Source: Oricola sp.
GTDB lineage: Bacteria; Pseudomonadota; Alphaproteobacteria; Rhizobiales; Rhizobiaceae
Direction of reading: 5' to 3'
NCBI RefSeq assembly: GCF_022763245.1
Contig: NZ_JALEGV010000040.1
Location: 558,001-622,000, forward strand
DNA length: 64,000 bases
Shown here: positions 26,706 to 35,656 of the stretch, one piece after another
How the letters are laid out: each line of letters opens with the position of its first letter
Numbering within the stretch: the first letter of the stretch is position 1
The notes under the pieces: generated by a model
Database searches by the model: none
Told to the model about the DNA's origin: nothing
Seen by the model: the letters and a program-made list of their open reading frames with translations, nothing else
Made by a program: the position numbers and the translations under genes

Positions 26706-26744
26706 CGAAAAGCCAAATCGTTGGCTTTTCGTCCGCTAAAGCGG
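26706..26744. terminator. Two perfect hairpins after the DUF559 gene
   Basis: CGAAAAGCCAA (26706-26716) pairs exactly with TTGGCTTTTCG (26721-26731), and CCGCT pairs with AGCGG at 26733-26744. There is no long T run, so termination may be partial or the hairpins may belong to the repeat unit. Confidence 0.45.
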
Positions 26745-26754
26745 ATCGCTCCTC

Positions 26755-26826
26755 ACCCCCTCATCCGTCTGCGCCGGTTCACGGAACCGGCGCATCCACC
26801 TTCTCCCACGTTGGGGAGAAGGGGGA
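26755..26826 (+). repeat. Palindromic intergenic repeat, copy 3
   Basis: The most complete forward copy: CCCCCTCATCCGTCTGCG, the GCGCCGGTTC/GAACCGGCGC hairpin shared base for base with copy 1, GCATCCACCTTCTCCC and GGGGAGAAGG. It ends 17 bases before the cysS stop and could also serve as the cysS terminator. Confidence 0.8.
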
Positions 26827-26842
26827 GCCCGCGATAGTCCGC

Positions 26843-28375
26843 CTACCTCTTCACTTCCCAGGTGGTGATGCGCTCTCCGGTTTCGGAGTCTTTTCCGTCC
26901 TTTAGCTGGATGCCTTCAGACAGGAGTTCATCGCGGATGCGGTCGGCCTCGGCCCAGTTCTTGTCGCGGATGAAGGCGAGGCGTTCATCGATGCGGGCCT
27001 GGATTTCCAGTTTTCTCGCGTCCGAAACAGACGCAATCATCCAATTCGCATCGTAGTTGCGGAGATCAATGCCGACAAAAGACAATGCAGCGGCGAGCTG
27101 CGCTCGCCTCGAATAGTCTTCATCAAGCGCTGCCGATGAATCTGAAGTCGCGCCGCCATTTTGATCACTGCGGGCATAAACGGGAGGCTTTGCAGCGAGG
27201 TCCCTAAGAACTGAGATCGCCTTCGGCGTGTTCAGATCATCACAGAGTGCATCCACGAAAGCGGCAGGCGGAGCCACCGCTTCGTCAAATTCTGCTATCA
27301 GGCGATACTTGCCTAACTCAGTTGCGGCTTCCTCGAGCCTTTGAACTGAGAAGTCGATTGGTTCGCGGTAGTTCGTCATCAGCATCGCATAGCGAAGCAC
27401 GGCGCCCGGCCAAGAGAATTGGCCGAAATTCTCCGTCGCCATCAGTTCGTGGATGGTGAAGAAGTTGCCCTCGGACTTGGACATCTTCCTGCCTTCCACC
27501 TGCAGGAAGCCGTTGTGCATCCAGTAATTGGCCATGCGCTCCGTGCCGTGGGCGCAGCAGGACTGGGCGATCTCGTTTTCGTGGTGCGGGAAGATCAGGT
27601 CGAGCCCGCCGCCATGGATGTCGAAGAGCTTGCCCAGGTGATGCTCGCTCATGACCGAGCACTCGATGTGCCAGCCGGGGCGGCCGTGGATGGTCACCGC
27701 GCCGTCGGGCGTGTCGAAGGTCGCGTCCCAGCCGGGCTCGTCGGGATCGGATTCCTTCCACAGCACGAAATCGGCCGGGTTCTTCTTGTGCGCCTCCACC
27801 GCGATGCGCGCGCCGGCCTGCTGCTCGTCGAGATTGCGCTTCGACAGGCCGCCATAGGCGGGCATGGAGCGGACGTCGAACAGGACCTCCCTGCCCTCGC
27901 CGCCCGAAGCGACATAGGCGTGGCCGCCGGCGATCAGCGTGCCGATCATCTCCACCATGCCGTCGACGTGTTCGGTCGCGCGCGGCTGCACGGTCGGCTC
28001 CAGGCAGCCGAGCGCGGCGGTGTCCTCCAGATATTGCGCCAGCGTCTTTTCCGTCACCGCGCGGATGGCAGCGTTGAGGCTCATGCGGCCGGCGTCGATC
28101 TCGTCGCCATAGTCGCGCAGCGCCCGCGCGTTGATCTTGTCGTCCACGTCGGTGATGTTGCGGACATAGGTCACGTGGTCGGCGCCGTAGACATGGCGCA
28201 GCAGCCGGAACAGCACGTCGAAGACGATGGCCGGGCGGGCGTTGCCGATATGGGCGTAGTCGTAGACCGTCGGACCACAGACATACATGCGCACGTTCTC
28301 GGCATCGATCGGCGCGAAGACCTCCTTCTGCCGGGTCAGCGTGTTGTAGAGGGTCAGGACGGGTTTTTCGGTCAT
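26843..28375 (-). CDS. cysS: Cysteinyl-tRNA synthetase
   Basis: 510 residues from the ATG at 28375 ([11 protein letters not shown]). It charges tRNA-Cys in the cytoplasm. Signatures: [15 protein letters not shown] with the HIGH-type motif, the zinc ligands C27, C-x in WHIECSVM, and HHENE, and KMSKS in [12 protein letters not shown]. The anticodon-binding C-terminus is complete. From about 27000 to 27400 the DNA drops to about 52-53% GC, with codons unlike the first two thirds (about 73%), so the gene looks mosaic. An alternative upstream ATG at 28408 would add eleven residues. Confidence 0.96.
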   Translation of the reverse strand: MTEKPVLTLYNTLTRQKEVFAPIDAENVRMYVCGPTVYDYAHIGNARPAIVFDVLFRLLRHVYGADHVTYVRNITDVDDKINARALRDYGDEIDAGRMSLNAAIRAVTEKTLAQYLEDTAALGCLEPTVQPRATEHVDGMVEMIGTLIAGGHAYVASGGEGREVLFDVRSMPAYGGLSKRNLDEQQAGARIAVEAHKKNPADFVLWKESDPDEPGWDATFDTPDGAVTIHGRPGWHIECSVMSEHHLGKLFDIHGGGLDLIFPHHENEIAQSCCAHGTERMANYWMHNGFLQVEGRKMSKSEGNFFTIHELMATENFGQFSWPGAVLRYAMLMTNYREPIDFSVQRLEEAATELGKYRLIAEFDEAVAPPAAFVDALCDDLNTPKAISVLRDLAAKPPVYARSDQNGGATSDSSAALDEDYSRRAQLAAALSFVGIDLRNYDANWMIASVSDARKLEIQARIDERLAFIRDKNWAEADRIRDELLSEGIQLKDGKDSETGERITTWEVKR

Positions 28376-28635
28376 GTCGCGCTCGTTTGCAGGAATTGCA
28401 GAGGTCATTGGCAAGGCTGCCGCCCAAAGGCAACCCGTCGCGAAAACGGATGTGCCCGCCTGAAACCGGAAGTTGTCAATCGCTCCCCAGTTTTTCTTTC
28501 ATGAGGGGGCAAAATTTTGCGATCACGGAATTATGATGAAAGGGCCTTCACAAGAGGCACGGCTCCGGGAAGTCCTTGGCGGACGCCCCCATCGTCAGCC
28601 ACGGAAGGTCGCCCCCACGCCCACGGACCAGGGAA

Positions 28636-29274
28636 TTAGGGCGACCGCCCCGGCGCCGTATGCTCCACCACCAGACTGAGAGCCAGGGCGAACATCACCG
28701 CAGCGATGGCGATGTCGAGCACCCGCCATGCGGCGGGCCTGGCGAAGACCGGCTGCAGCAGGCGCGCGCCGTAACCGAGCGCGAAGAACCACGCAAAGGA
28801 CGCGACGACGGCGCCCGCGGCGAAGCCGAGGCGGGCCAGCCCCTCGTGGCCGGCCGACACGCCGCCCAGCAGCACCACCGTGTCGAGATAGACATGCGGG
28901 TTGAGGAAGGTGAAGGACAGGCAGGTCGCGACGGCCTTGGCCAGCGACGTGCCCGCCCCGCCCTCGGCCTGCATCGCCGCCGGGCGCCAGGCGCGGCGCA
29001 GCGCGATGGCGCCATAGGCGAACAGGAAGGCCGCACCCGCCCAGGCGACCAGCCGCGTCGCGGTCTCGCTGGCGGCGACCAGCGAACCGAAGCCGCCGAC
29101 GCCGACCGCGATCAGCGCCGCGTCGGACAGCGCGCAGATCATGCACAGCACGAAGACATGCTCGCGCAGCAGGCCCTGGCGCAGGATGAAGGCGTTCTGC
29201 GCGCCGATGGCGACGATCAGGGACAGGCCGAACAGGAAGCCCGACAGGCTCGCGGACGCGATTTGCAGTGACAC
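28636..29274 (-). CDS. LysE/ArgO-family amino-acid exporter
   Basis: 212 residues with about six membrane helices. The front carries LysE/ArgO signatures: GLSLIVAIGAQNAFILRQGL, and SFTFLNPHVYLDTVVLLGG in the middle. Relatives export basic amino acids such as arginine and lysine. The GTG at 29274 (VSLQIASASL) is the best start; the upstream extension overlaps the SRAP gene. No LysG-type regulator is next to it. Confidence 0.9.
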   Translation of the reverse strand: MSLQIASASLSGFLFGLSLIVAIGAQNAFILRQGLLREHVFVLCMICALSDAALIAVGVGGFGSLVAASETATRLVAWAGAAFLFAYGAIALRRAWRPAAMQAEGGAGTSLAKAVATCLSFTFLNPHVYLDTVVLLGGVSAGHEGLARLGFAAGAVVASFAWFFALGYGARLLQPVFARPAAWRVLDIAIAAVMFALALSLVVEHTAPGRSP

Positions 29275-29290
29275 GTGGGAACTCCGGGGC

Positions 29291-30052
29291 TCAGAGCAGC
29301 GACATCTGGCCGCCGCCACCGGTCGGGGCGGCTTTCTTGTCGGCGTCGAAGCTGCGCGGTTCGACCCGGTCCTGGATGTCGGGCGACGTGTTGGCCACCT
29401 TGTTGACCCTGTCGGAGACCGGGACCGCCTCGAAGAAGCCTTCCGGCGCAGGACCGAGCAGGTCCTTGACGTCGCGCGGCTCCTGGCTGCGGCAGTCGAG
29501 CCAGCGCGCGAATTCCGCCTGCGGGATGACGACCGGCATGCGGTTGTGGATGGCGGCGATGTCGGTCGAGGCCTCGGTGGTGCAGATCGCCGCCGAATCC
29601 AGTTCCGAGCCCTCGGGCGACATGTAGCTTTCGGTCAGTGCGGCGAAGCCGACGAGGCCGCCATCGGCCGGCCGGATCCAGTAGGCCTGCGACTGGCCGG
29701 ACGCCTTGTCGCGGCGCCATTCATAGAAGCCGGAGGCCGGGATGAGCGCGCGGTGATGGCGCATGGCGGCGCGGAACGAGGCCTTTTCGGCGGCCGTCTC
29801 GGCGCGGGCGTTGATCAGCAGCGGAAAATCCTTCGGGTCCTTGACCCAGGACGGCAGCAGGCCCCAGCGCACCAGCTTCGCCTCGCGGTCGGAGCGGTTG
29901 GAGCCCGGCTCGCGCGGCGGCGCGGAGGTGACGACGAGGATCGGCTGGGTGGGCGCGATGTTGTAGCGCGGCGGAAAATCCTCCACCTCGTCGAGCGCGA
30001 AGAAGGCGCCCACCTCCTCCGGCGTCTGCGAAAGCGCGAAGCGGCCGCACAT
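29291..30052 (-). CDS. SRAP/YedK-family abasic-site response-associated protein
   Basis: 253 residues. It begins MCGRF, so after Met removal Cys2 is free to crosslink abasic DNA, and shows RYNIAPTQ, LINARAET, PASGFYEW (active-site Glu) and HNRMPVVI (active-site His). These proteins shield abasic sites in single-stranded DNA by forming a DNA-protein crosslink. The Met-Cys start at 30052 is dictated by chemistry; longer in-frame starts upstream would destroy it. Its start codon overlaps the preceding lipoprotein stop by one base. Confidence 0.95.
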   Translation of the reverse strand: MCGRFALSQTPEEVGAFFALDEVEDFPPRYNIAPTQPILVVTSAPPREPGSNRSDREAKLVRWGLLPSWVKDPKDFPLLINARAETAAEKASFRAAMRHHRALIPASGFYEWRRDKASGQSQAYWIRPADGGLVGFAALTESYMSPEGSELDSAAICTTEASTDIAAIHNRMPVVIPQAEFARWLDCRSQEPRDVKDLLGPAPEGFFEAVPVSDRVNKVANTSPDIQDRVEPRSFDADKKAAPTGGGGQMSLL

Positions 30053-30633
30053 CAGCGGCGCGCCATCAGCCGCGACCTGAACAGTTCGACCGCGCGCTCG
30101 GCGGCGTCCAGCCGGTTTTCGGCGGCCTTCAGCTCCTTGCGCTTGACCTCGACGTCGCGGCGGCGATCGGCGATCGTATCGACCGTGGCTTCGGCGAGCG
30201 CATCCATCGTGTCGTCCAGCTCGTCGCGCTGCCGCTCGACCGCGCTGCGCGCCGAATGCAGTTCGCTGCCGACCTTGTGGGCCTGTCGGTAGTCGAAGGC
30301 GAGATCGGCCGGGCAGGCCTGCGACGCGCCGCTGCCGTTCAGCCCCCGGTCGAGGCCGTTTTCGGGCGTGCAGTGGTAGCGGATGCCGAGATCCCAGCCG
30401 GCATGCCAGGCGGCGACATCGACCGCGGCGCCGAATTTGTTGCAGGCTTCCTGGTGGCGGGCGATATAGGATTGCTGCCGGCCGGCATTGCCGTCGGTCT
30501 CGCCGAGCTGGCGCCAGTCGGTCGTCAAGCACTGTTCCTCGTTGAGCGTCTGACAGCCCGTCAGGCCCAGCACGACGGCAATCGCCGTCACGGCAAGACC
30601 TCCGCTGACAATGGTTGCCGGCGTTGCCTTCAT
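30052..30633 (-). CDS. DUF2799-type lipoprotein
   Basis: 193 residues. The signal peptide ends in a lipobox (LGLTGCQTL) with C27 as the lipid-attachment site. The DUF2799 region follows: DWRQLGETDGNAG, then a C..D..AW..G..LGIRYHC pattern and CPADLAFDYRQAH. The C-terminal 80 residues form a charged coiled coil (RSAVERQRDEL to AERAVELF). Probably an outer- or inner-membrane lipoprotein of unknown function. Confidence 0.8.
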   Translation of the reverse strand: MKATPATIVSGGLAVTAIAVVLGLTGCQTLNEEQCLTTDWRQLGETDGNAGRQQSYIARHQEACNKFGAAVDVAAWHAGWDLGIRYHCTPENGLDRGLNGSGASQACPADLAFDYRQAHKVGSELHSARSAVERQRDELDDTMDALAEATVDTIADRRRDVEVKRKELKAAENRLDAAERAVELFRSRLMARR

Positions 30634-30693
30634 TCCGATGTACCCCGTGTTCGCACGTGCTACAAACTGCATCACAGACGACGCATAAGCAAC

Positions 30694-31119
30694 ATGGACA
30701 ACACGCAATCCTTTCCCCTCATGGCCGTTTCGGCGGCAGTGCAAGACCCCGCGAGCGGCGCGTTCCTGCTGGTGCGGCGCGGCCGTGCGCCGGCCAAGGG
30801 CCAGTGGGCCTTTCCGGGCGGGCGGGTGCATCTCGGCGAGACGCTGGCCGACGCGGCGCGGCGCGAATTGCAGGAGGAAACCGGGCTTGAGGGCGCGGAC
30901 ATCCGCTTCCACGCGCTGTTCGAACTGATGAGCGACGGATCGGACGGCGACACGCCGCACCACTTCGTGCTGGCCGTGCATCGCGGCACCGCGTCGGGCG
31001 TGCCGGTGGCCGCCGACGACGCCGACGAGGCGCGCTGGTTCGACCTCGACGCCATGGCCGCGCTCGACGTCACCCAGAGCACGCTCGACTGCGCGCGCGC
31101 CATCGCCGCGGACAGCTGA
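30694..31119 (+). CDS. Nudix hydrolase
   Basis: 141 residues. The Nudix box GGRVHLGETLADAARRELQEETGL fits the consensus GX5EX7REUXEEXGU (around residues 40-62). It hydrolyses a nucleoside-diphosphate-linked compound; substrate unknown, with MutT-, NADH- or ADP-ribose-type activities possible. Starts at the ATG at 30694, divergent from the lipoprotein gene with a 60-base shared promoter gap. Confidence 0.92.
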   Translation: MDNTQSFPLMAVSAAVQDPASGAFLLVRRGRAPAKGQWAFPGGRVHLGETLADAARRELQEETGLEGADIRFHALFELMSDGSDGDTPHHFVLAVHRGTASGVPVAADDADEARWFDLDAMAALDVTQSTLDCARAIAADS

Positions 31120-31298
31120 CGCCGCCTTGATCGCGCCCTCTTCGCGGTGTCGAAGGGCGGGAAATGTCGAATCCCGGCAACCGCATGCGGCAAGGGGCTG
31201 AGGAACGGATTCAGGTTGGCGCGTCCCGGCCGATCGGCTAGGAGACGACAAGGCGATGCGGATCGCGACCGGTCCGCGACAGGCGGAGCGAGGCGAGC

Positions 31299-31685
31299 GT
31301 GTTCAGCGGAAAATCGACGATCGGCGCGATCGCACTGGCAACGTCCCTCATGGCGGCCGCCCCCGCCCCGGCACAGATTTCGGCCACCGTCCCCTATGAC
31401 GAGAGCCTGCTGCGGCTGGCCGAAGTGCTCGGCTCGATCCACTATCTGCGCAATCTGTGCGGCGAGGAATCGAACGAGTGGCGCGACCAGATGGAAGGCA
31501 TGCTGGCGGCCGAGAACCCCGAGCCTGTGCGCCGCGCGCGGCTGATCGCCAGCTTCAACCGCGGCTACCGCACCTTCGACAGCGTCTATGTCACCTGCAC
31601 GGAACAAGCACTTGCCGCAGCGGAACGCTACATGAGCGAAGGTGCCACCCTGAGCCGAGAGATCACCAATCGCTACGGCGAATAG
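31299..31685 (+). CDS. TIGR02301-family secreted protein
   Basis: 128 residues from a GTG at 31299, preceded by a GGAG site (31284-31290 region). A signal peptide (MFSGKSTIGAIALATSLMAAAPAPAQ) precedes the family core: DESLLRLAEVLGSIHYLRNLCG, W, RLIASFNRGYRTF and CTEQA. The two cysteines may form a disulfide. TIGR02301 proteins are known chiefly from Rhizobiales and have no assigned role. Confidence 0.82.
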   Translation: MFSGKSTIGAIALATSLMAAAPAPAQISATVPYDESLLRLAEVLGSIHYLRNLCGEESNEWRDQMEGMLAAENPEPVRRARLIASFNRGYRTFDSVYVTCTEQALAAAERYMSEGATLSREITNRYGE

Positions 31686-31812
31686 GCGAACGTGATCACG
31701 TTTTAAACATGCGTTAACGGTTTTTCCGCTTGACGCTTTTTTTCTTGACGCGCACCCGATATGTTAACGGCGAGTAAATGACGTGTGCCATTTTGATCTG
31801 GTGCAACCGAGT

Positions 31813-32073
31813 ATGATGGACGTAACGATCAACGAAATGGACGAGCTCATCGCGCGCGAAAAACGCATCGCGGCGATGGAGGTTCACAGCGAAGCCTGGG
31901 CCGACGGCACGATGGAAGGCATCGACGCCGCGATCCTCGCCGATGCGGCGATTGCGACGGCGCTTGAGGAAACGATCCGCGACCAGGGCGAAGACGCCGC
32001 CCTTGCGCTGGTCGAGACGCTGCGCGACCGTATCCTGTGCGGTGAATTCACGCCGGACCGGACGGTGCAATAG
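31813..32073 (+). CDS. Small acidic hypothetical protein
   Basis: 86 residues (MMDVTINEMDEL...). Highly charged, mostly helical, no signal peptide or cysteines except one near the end. No family recognised. The 120 bases upstream are AT-rich (TTTTTCCGCTTGACG and TATGTTAACGG), a likely promoter region. A GTG at 31783 would add ten residues. Confidence 0.5.
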   Translation: MMDVTINEMDELIAREKRIAAMEVHSEAWADGTMEGIDAAILADAAIATALEETIRDQGEDAALALVETLRDRILCGEFTPDRTVQ

Positions 32074-32176
32074 GCTCGCCCGAGCGACCCGCGGGGACTT
32101 GATGACGATCTGCGCCCGACGGCCTGGAGATCGCAGGCGACGCGCCGGCCCGGCGACGCGCGCGCGGTCGCGCGCG

Positions 32177-32869
32177 ATGCGCCTATTCGCCCCGCTCATC
32201 TGCCTGTCCACATTCGCGCTTCCCCTCGCGGCGCACGCCGGCGAGGACGCCCCCTCGCCCGTCGCGATCGCGCAGGCCGACGGGCTCGCGCCGCCGCCGT
32301 CGGGGCTGGTGCCGCTGCCCGACCCGATCCCCCGGCCGAGCTACGAGGATCCCGAGAACCCGCTGGCACGCCCCGGAGGCGCGCCGGGCGGCGCCATGCA
32401 AACCGCCGAGCCGGTGATCGGCGGCGACAACGACGCCCTGCCCGAGGCCGTGCGGCGCACGCGCGCGATGATCATGGAGGCCGCGCGCAACGCGGATTTC
32501 GAGGCGCTGCGCCCGCTGATCGACGCCGGCGCGACGCAGCTCTCCTTCGGCGACATCGACGGCGATCCGATCGACTTCATCCGCACGCTTTCAGGCGATC
32601 CGGAGGGCTTCGAAATCCTGGCGATCCTGCTGGAGGTGCTGGAGGCGCGCTATGCCGTGTTCGACCCGGGCACGCCGCGCGAATACTATGTCTGGCCCTA
32701 TTTCACCGCGACCTCGCTGGAGACGCTGACGCCGGTGCAGCGCGTGGAACTGTTCAAGCTCGTCACCTCCGGCGACTACGAAGACATGCGCACCTTCGGC
32801 GCCTACATCTTCTACCGCGCCGGCATCACGGCCGACGGGCGGTGGATCTTCTTCGTGGCAGGCGACTGA
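32177..32869 (+). CDS. Periplasmic hypothetical protein
   Basis: 230 residues from the ATG at 32177. The signal peptide (MRLFAPLICLSTFALPLAAHAG) is followed by a proline-rich linker (GLAPPPSGLVPLPDPIPRPSY) and a folded domain from about residue 95 (RRTRAMIMEAARNADFEALRPLIDAG). This opening resembles one ankyrin-like helical pair. The end has WPYFTATSLETLTPVQRVELFKLVTSGDYEDM and GRWIFFVAGD. Conserved in appearance, function unknown. Confidence 0.68.
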   Translation: MRLFAPLICLSTFALPLAAHAGEDAPSPVAIAQADGLAPPPSGLVPLPDPIPRPSYEDPENPLARPGGAPGGAMQTAEPVIGGDNDALPEAVRRTRAMIMEAARNADFEALRPLIDAGATQLSFGDIDGDPIDFIRTLSGDPEGFEILAILLEVLEARYAVFDPGTPREYYVWPYFTATSLETLTPVQRVELFKLVTSGDYEDMRTFGAYIFYRAGITADGRWIFFVAGD

Positions 32870-33214
32870 GGGGCGAACGGCGCCTTTGAGGCGGAACCGG
32901 CCGATGCTTGTGCGCCCGGTCGCGGCATTCACCTCGCCAAGAGGAATGGACGGCAAGTTCCTGCTGTCAGACCGATAATCCTGCCCGTTCATGCCAATTC
33001 ATCGAGACGGCATCGCCGCTGACGCAGGTCAAGCGAAATATATCGACGAGCCCTTGCTGCGGCCGCGGGCCCTCAATGCACGCTCCCGGCCTTTCGACCT
33101 GTGAATAACTTCAATTCGATGCAACCTGCGGAGTCTTCGCCCCCAATCTCAGGTTGAGAGACCTCTGAAACGGTGCTAGTGAAAATACTTAGTGGGATGT
33201 GAGGGGGCGAATCG
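32870..33214. other. Intergenic region upstream of the autotransporter gene
   Basis: 345 bases with no convincing gene on either strand. GC falls towards the 3' end (GTGAATAACTTCAATTCGATG near 33100 and GTGAAAATACTTAG near 33180), which probably contains the autotransporter promoter. No hairpin or operator stands out. Confidence 0.5.
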
Positions 33215-35527
33215 TTGAGGACTAGTTGTCATTGCGCGCCTGTACGCGCAGCCCTTCCGAGCATTCGGGCCAACACCGTTGCACGTGCGGCAATTCTTGC
33301 TTCCACAATGCTTTGTCCATTGCCCGCCGCCATGGCCGCCAATCTCGTCATAAGCAGCACCCAGAACGAGGGCACGAATGCGTCCGTCTCGACGACGGCG
33401 CCAGACGACATCATCATACAGTCGGGCGGCACGCTGGATTTCCAGGGCAATGGCGGCGCCAGTTCTCTGACATCGGGGGGCGGCGACCTGACCGTCGACG
33501 GCGGCGGCACGCTCAGACACAGCGGAAGCGACACGCTCGGCATCACCGCGACGATCTCCAACAGCGGCACCATCCAGTTCACGTCCGGCGCCGGCGCCAC
33601 GACGATCGGCAATTCCGTGAACAACAACTCCGTCGGCAGCTTCGACATCCAGGCAGGAAGCGGCACGGTTTCCATCCTCGGCACGGTGACAAACACCGGA
33701 ACGTTCACGAATGCCGGAACCGCACTGATCTCCTCCGCCCTTTTGAACGGGGGAACCTTCACCAATTCCGGCACGACGGACGTGACCGGCGTGTTCACGA
33801 CCAATGGGGGCATGATTCAGAACTCCGGCACGCTGAACGCCCAGGGCACCTTCACCTTCAATGGCGGACTGTTCAACAATACCGGCACGTTTGCGGGGAC
33901 CGGCGCAGTCGACTTGTTCGGCGGCGAATTCGAGAACAACAATACGCTGACGTCCAACGGGCTGCTCAGGGTCGACGGCGGCATTCTCGACAACAACGGC
34001 ACGCTGAACGCGAATGCCGGAATGAGCTTCACGTCCGGCACCTTCGACCACACCGGCGTGCTGAACCTCACGGGCGACTTCACCGGTTCGCTCACGAACA
34101 ACGGCACCTATTCTCCCGGCGGAGACGACACGACCGCCACCAATGCCATCTCCGGCAATTTCGTCCAGAATTCCGGCGGCGTTCTCTACATCGACGTCGG
34201 CACGACGGATGGCGACGCCGACATGCTCGACATCGCCGGAACAGCGACGCTCGCCGGAACGCTCACGCTCAACCCGCTCGGCGTGATCGCCCCGACGAAC
34301 GAATATGTGATCCTCGAGGCCGATGGCGGCATCAGCGGCACATTCGACACCGTCACGCAGACCGCCGCCATCACGCAGGAGGTCGAGATCGCCGGCAACC
34401 AGGTGATCCTGCAGGCGACCGCCGATTTCGAGGCGAATGCCGGCAACGACAACCAGGAGTCCATCGGGCAGGCTCTGAACGCGATACTCGGCGCCGGCGG
34501 CGGCGATGTACAACCGCTCATCACGGCGCTGGCCGGTGTCGTCGATGTCGGCGAATACCAGGCCGACCTGGACCAGCTCTCGCCGGAACTCTTCCTCGCC
34601 GAGCAGACGTCGTCGCTGTTCGCCGCCGGAGCGTTCACCGGCACGTTGCTCTCCTGCCCGCAGGCGGGGCCGGGCCTGCCTGCCGCCGTCGCGGAGGGCA
34701 ATTGCGTGTGGGCGGAGGCCGATCTGGATCGCCACGACCGCGGCGCCACGTCGCAGACCGTCGGCATCTCCAGTGATTTCGGCGGCATCGCCGGCGGCTT
34801 CCAGTCGCAGATCGGCGGCCGCTGGTTCGCCGGTGTCGCCTTCGGCTACGAAACCGGGAGCATTGACGCCGACACGGGCGCGACCAGCGATCTGGACCGC
34901 TATCACGGCGGCGCGGTCCTGAAATATGTCAGCGGCCCCGCCCTGCTGGCGGCGACCGTCACGGTGGGCTCGACCAGCTATTCGTCCATGCGGGTCGCGA
35001 ATGTCGGCGCCCTGACGACGACCAACAGGTCGAGCCACGACATGCTGGATGTGACCGCGCAGGTCCGCGCGGCCGGCCTGTTCGAAGCCGGCGGCGTCTA
35101 TCTGAAACCGATGGTCGATCTCGGCGCGACATATCTGGACCGCGACGGCTTCAGCGAGACGGGAGATGCGTCGACCGCACTGACGGTTGCCGGCGTGAGC
35201 GAGACCTATCTGTTCGCCTCCCCCGCCCTCGAAATCGGCGCGACGACGCAGATCGCCGACACGATCAGCCTGCGCACGTTCACGAGGGCCGGCGCGACCT
35301 TTTTCGCCGATGACGAAATGGTCTCGAACGCCACCTTCTCGGGCGCGCCGACCGGCACCGGCCAGTTCAGCGTCGCGGCGCCTCTCGACGATTTCTACGC
35401 CAATGTCGAAGCCGGGATGATCCTGTCCGCGGGCGACAGCCGCACGCTGGAATTTTCCTACCGGGGCGTGTTCTCGTCCGGCAGCAGCCAGAATGGCGGC
35501 GCCGTCAAGGCGACGATCGGCTTCTAG
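33215..35527 (+). CDS. Type Va autotransporter with a Gly/Asn/Thr-repeat passenger
   Basis: 770 residues from a TTG at 33215, with AGGGGG 9 bases upstream. A long signal peptide ends near LPAAMA (residue 41). The passenger (about 42-430) is built of short repeats such as NNGTLNANAG and NTGTFTNAGTA, expected to form a beta-helix. It contains a DUF-like closing segment LTLNPLGVIAPTNEYVILEA. From about 500 to 770 lies the outer-membrane beta-barrel, starting WAEADLDRHDRG and ending in the canonical C-terminal phenylalanine (KATIGF). Likely an adhesin or surface protein. The next gene is a sulfotransferase. Confidence 0.88.
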   Translation: MRTSCHCAPVRAALPSIRANTVARAAILASTMLCPLPAAMAANLVISSTQNEGTNASVSTTAPDDIIIQSGGTLDFQGNGGASSLTSGGGDLTVDGGGTLRHSGSDTLGITATISNSGTIQFTSGAGATTIGNSVNNNSVGSFDIQAGSGTVSILGTVTNTGTFTNAGTALISSALLNGGTFTNSGTTDVTGVFTTNGGMIQNSGTLNAQGTFTFNGGLFNNTGTFAGTGAVDLFGGEFENNNTLTSNGLLRVDGGILDNNGTLNANAGMSFTSGTFDHTGVLNLTGDFTGSLTNNGTYSPGGDDTTATNAISGNFVQNSGGVLYIDVGTTDGDADMLDIAGTATLAGTLTLNPLGVIAPTNEYVILEADGGISGTFDTVTQTAAITQEVEIAGNQVILQATADFEANAGNDNQESIGQALNAILGAGGGDVQPLITALAGVVDVGEYQADLDQLSPELFLAEQTSSLFAAGAFTGTLLSCPQAGPGLPAAVAEGNCVWAEADLDRHDRGATSQTVGISSDFGGIAGGFQSQIGGRWFAGVAFGYETGSIDADTGATSDLDRYHGGAVLKYVSGPALLAATVTVGSTSYSSMRVANVGALTTTNRSSHDMLDVTAQVRAAGLFEAGGVYLKPMVDLGATYLDRDGFSETGDASTALTVAGVSETYLFASPALEIGATTQIADTISLRTFTRAGATFFADDEMVSNATFSGAPTGTGQFSVAAPLDDFYANVEAGMILSAGDSRTLEFSYRGVFSSGSSQNGGAVKATIGF

Positions 35528-35656
35528 CAGGCCAGCGCCCCGGCAGTCAGGCCGGATGCGAGAAGGTAGCCCTTCAGTCGCGCTTGCAACATGTCCCCGC
35601 CTCCAGCGTGGAACCGGCCGGCGAATGCCGATCGGTGTGGAGTGCCCGTCGGCGTC

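Noticed and set aside
26045-26826. CRISPR array
   Set aside because: Repeat copies are in mixed orientation, unevenly spaced and themselves palindromic; no regular spacers and no cas genes.
26233-26826. A complete insertion sequence
   Set aside because: No DDE, HUH or serine/tyrosine transposase is encoded; only the DUF559 protein, and no clear target-site duplication was seen.
28415-28635. RNA gene or riboswitch between cysS and the LysE-type gene
   Set aside because: The stretch has AT-rich pieces but no conserved T-box, riboswitch or tRNA structure that I could recognise.
33176-35038. 620-residue open frame on the minus strand
   Set aside because: Shadow of the autotransporter gene; Arg/Asp/Gly-rich and without motif, while the plus strand has signal peptide, repeats and barrel with terminal Phe.
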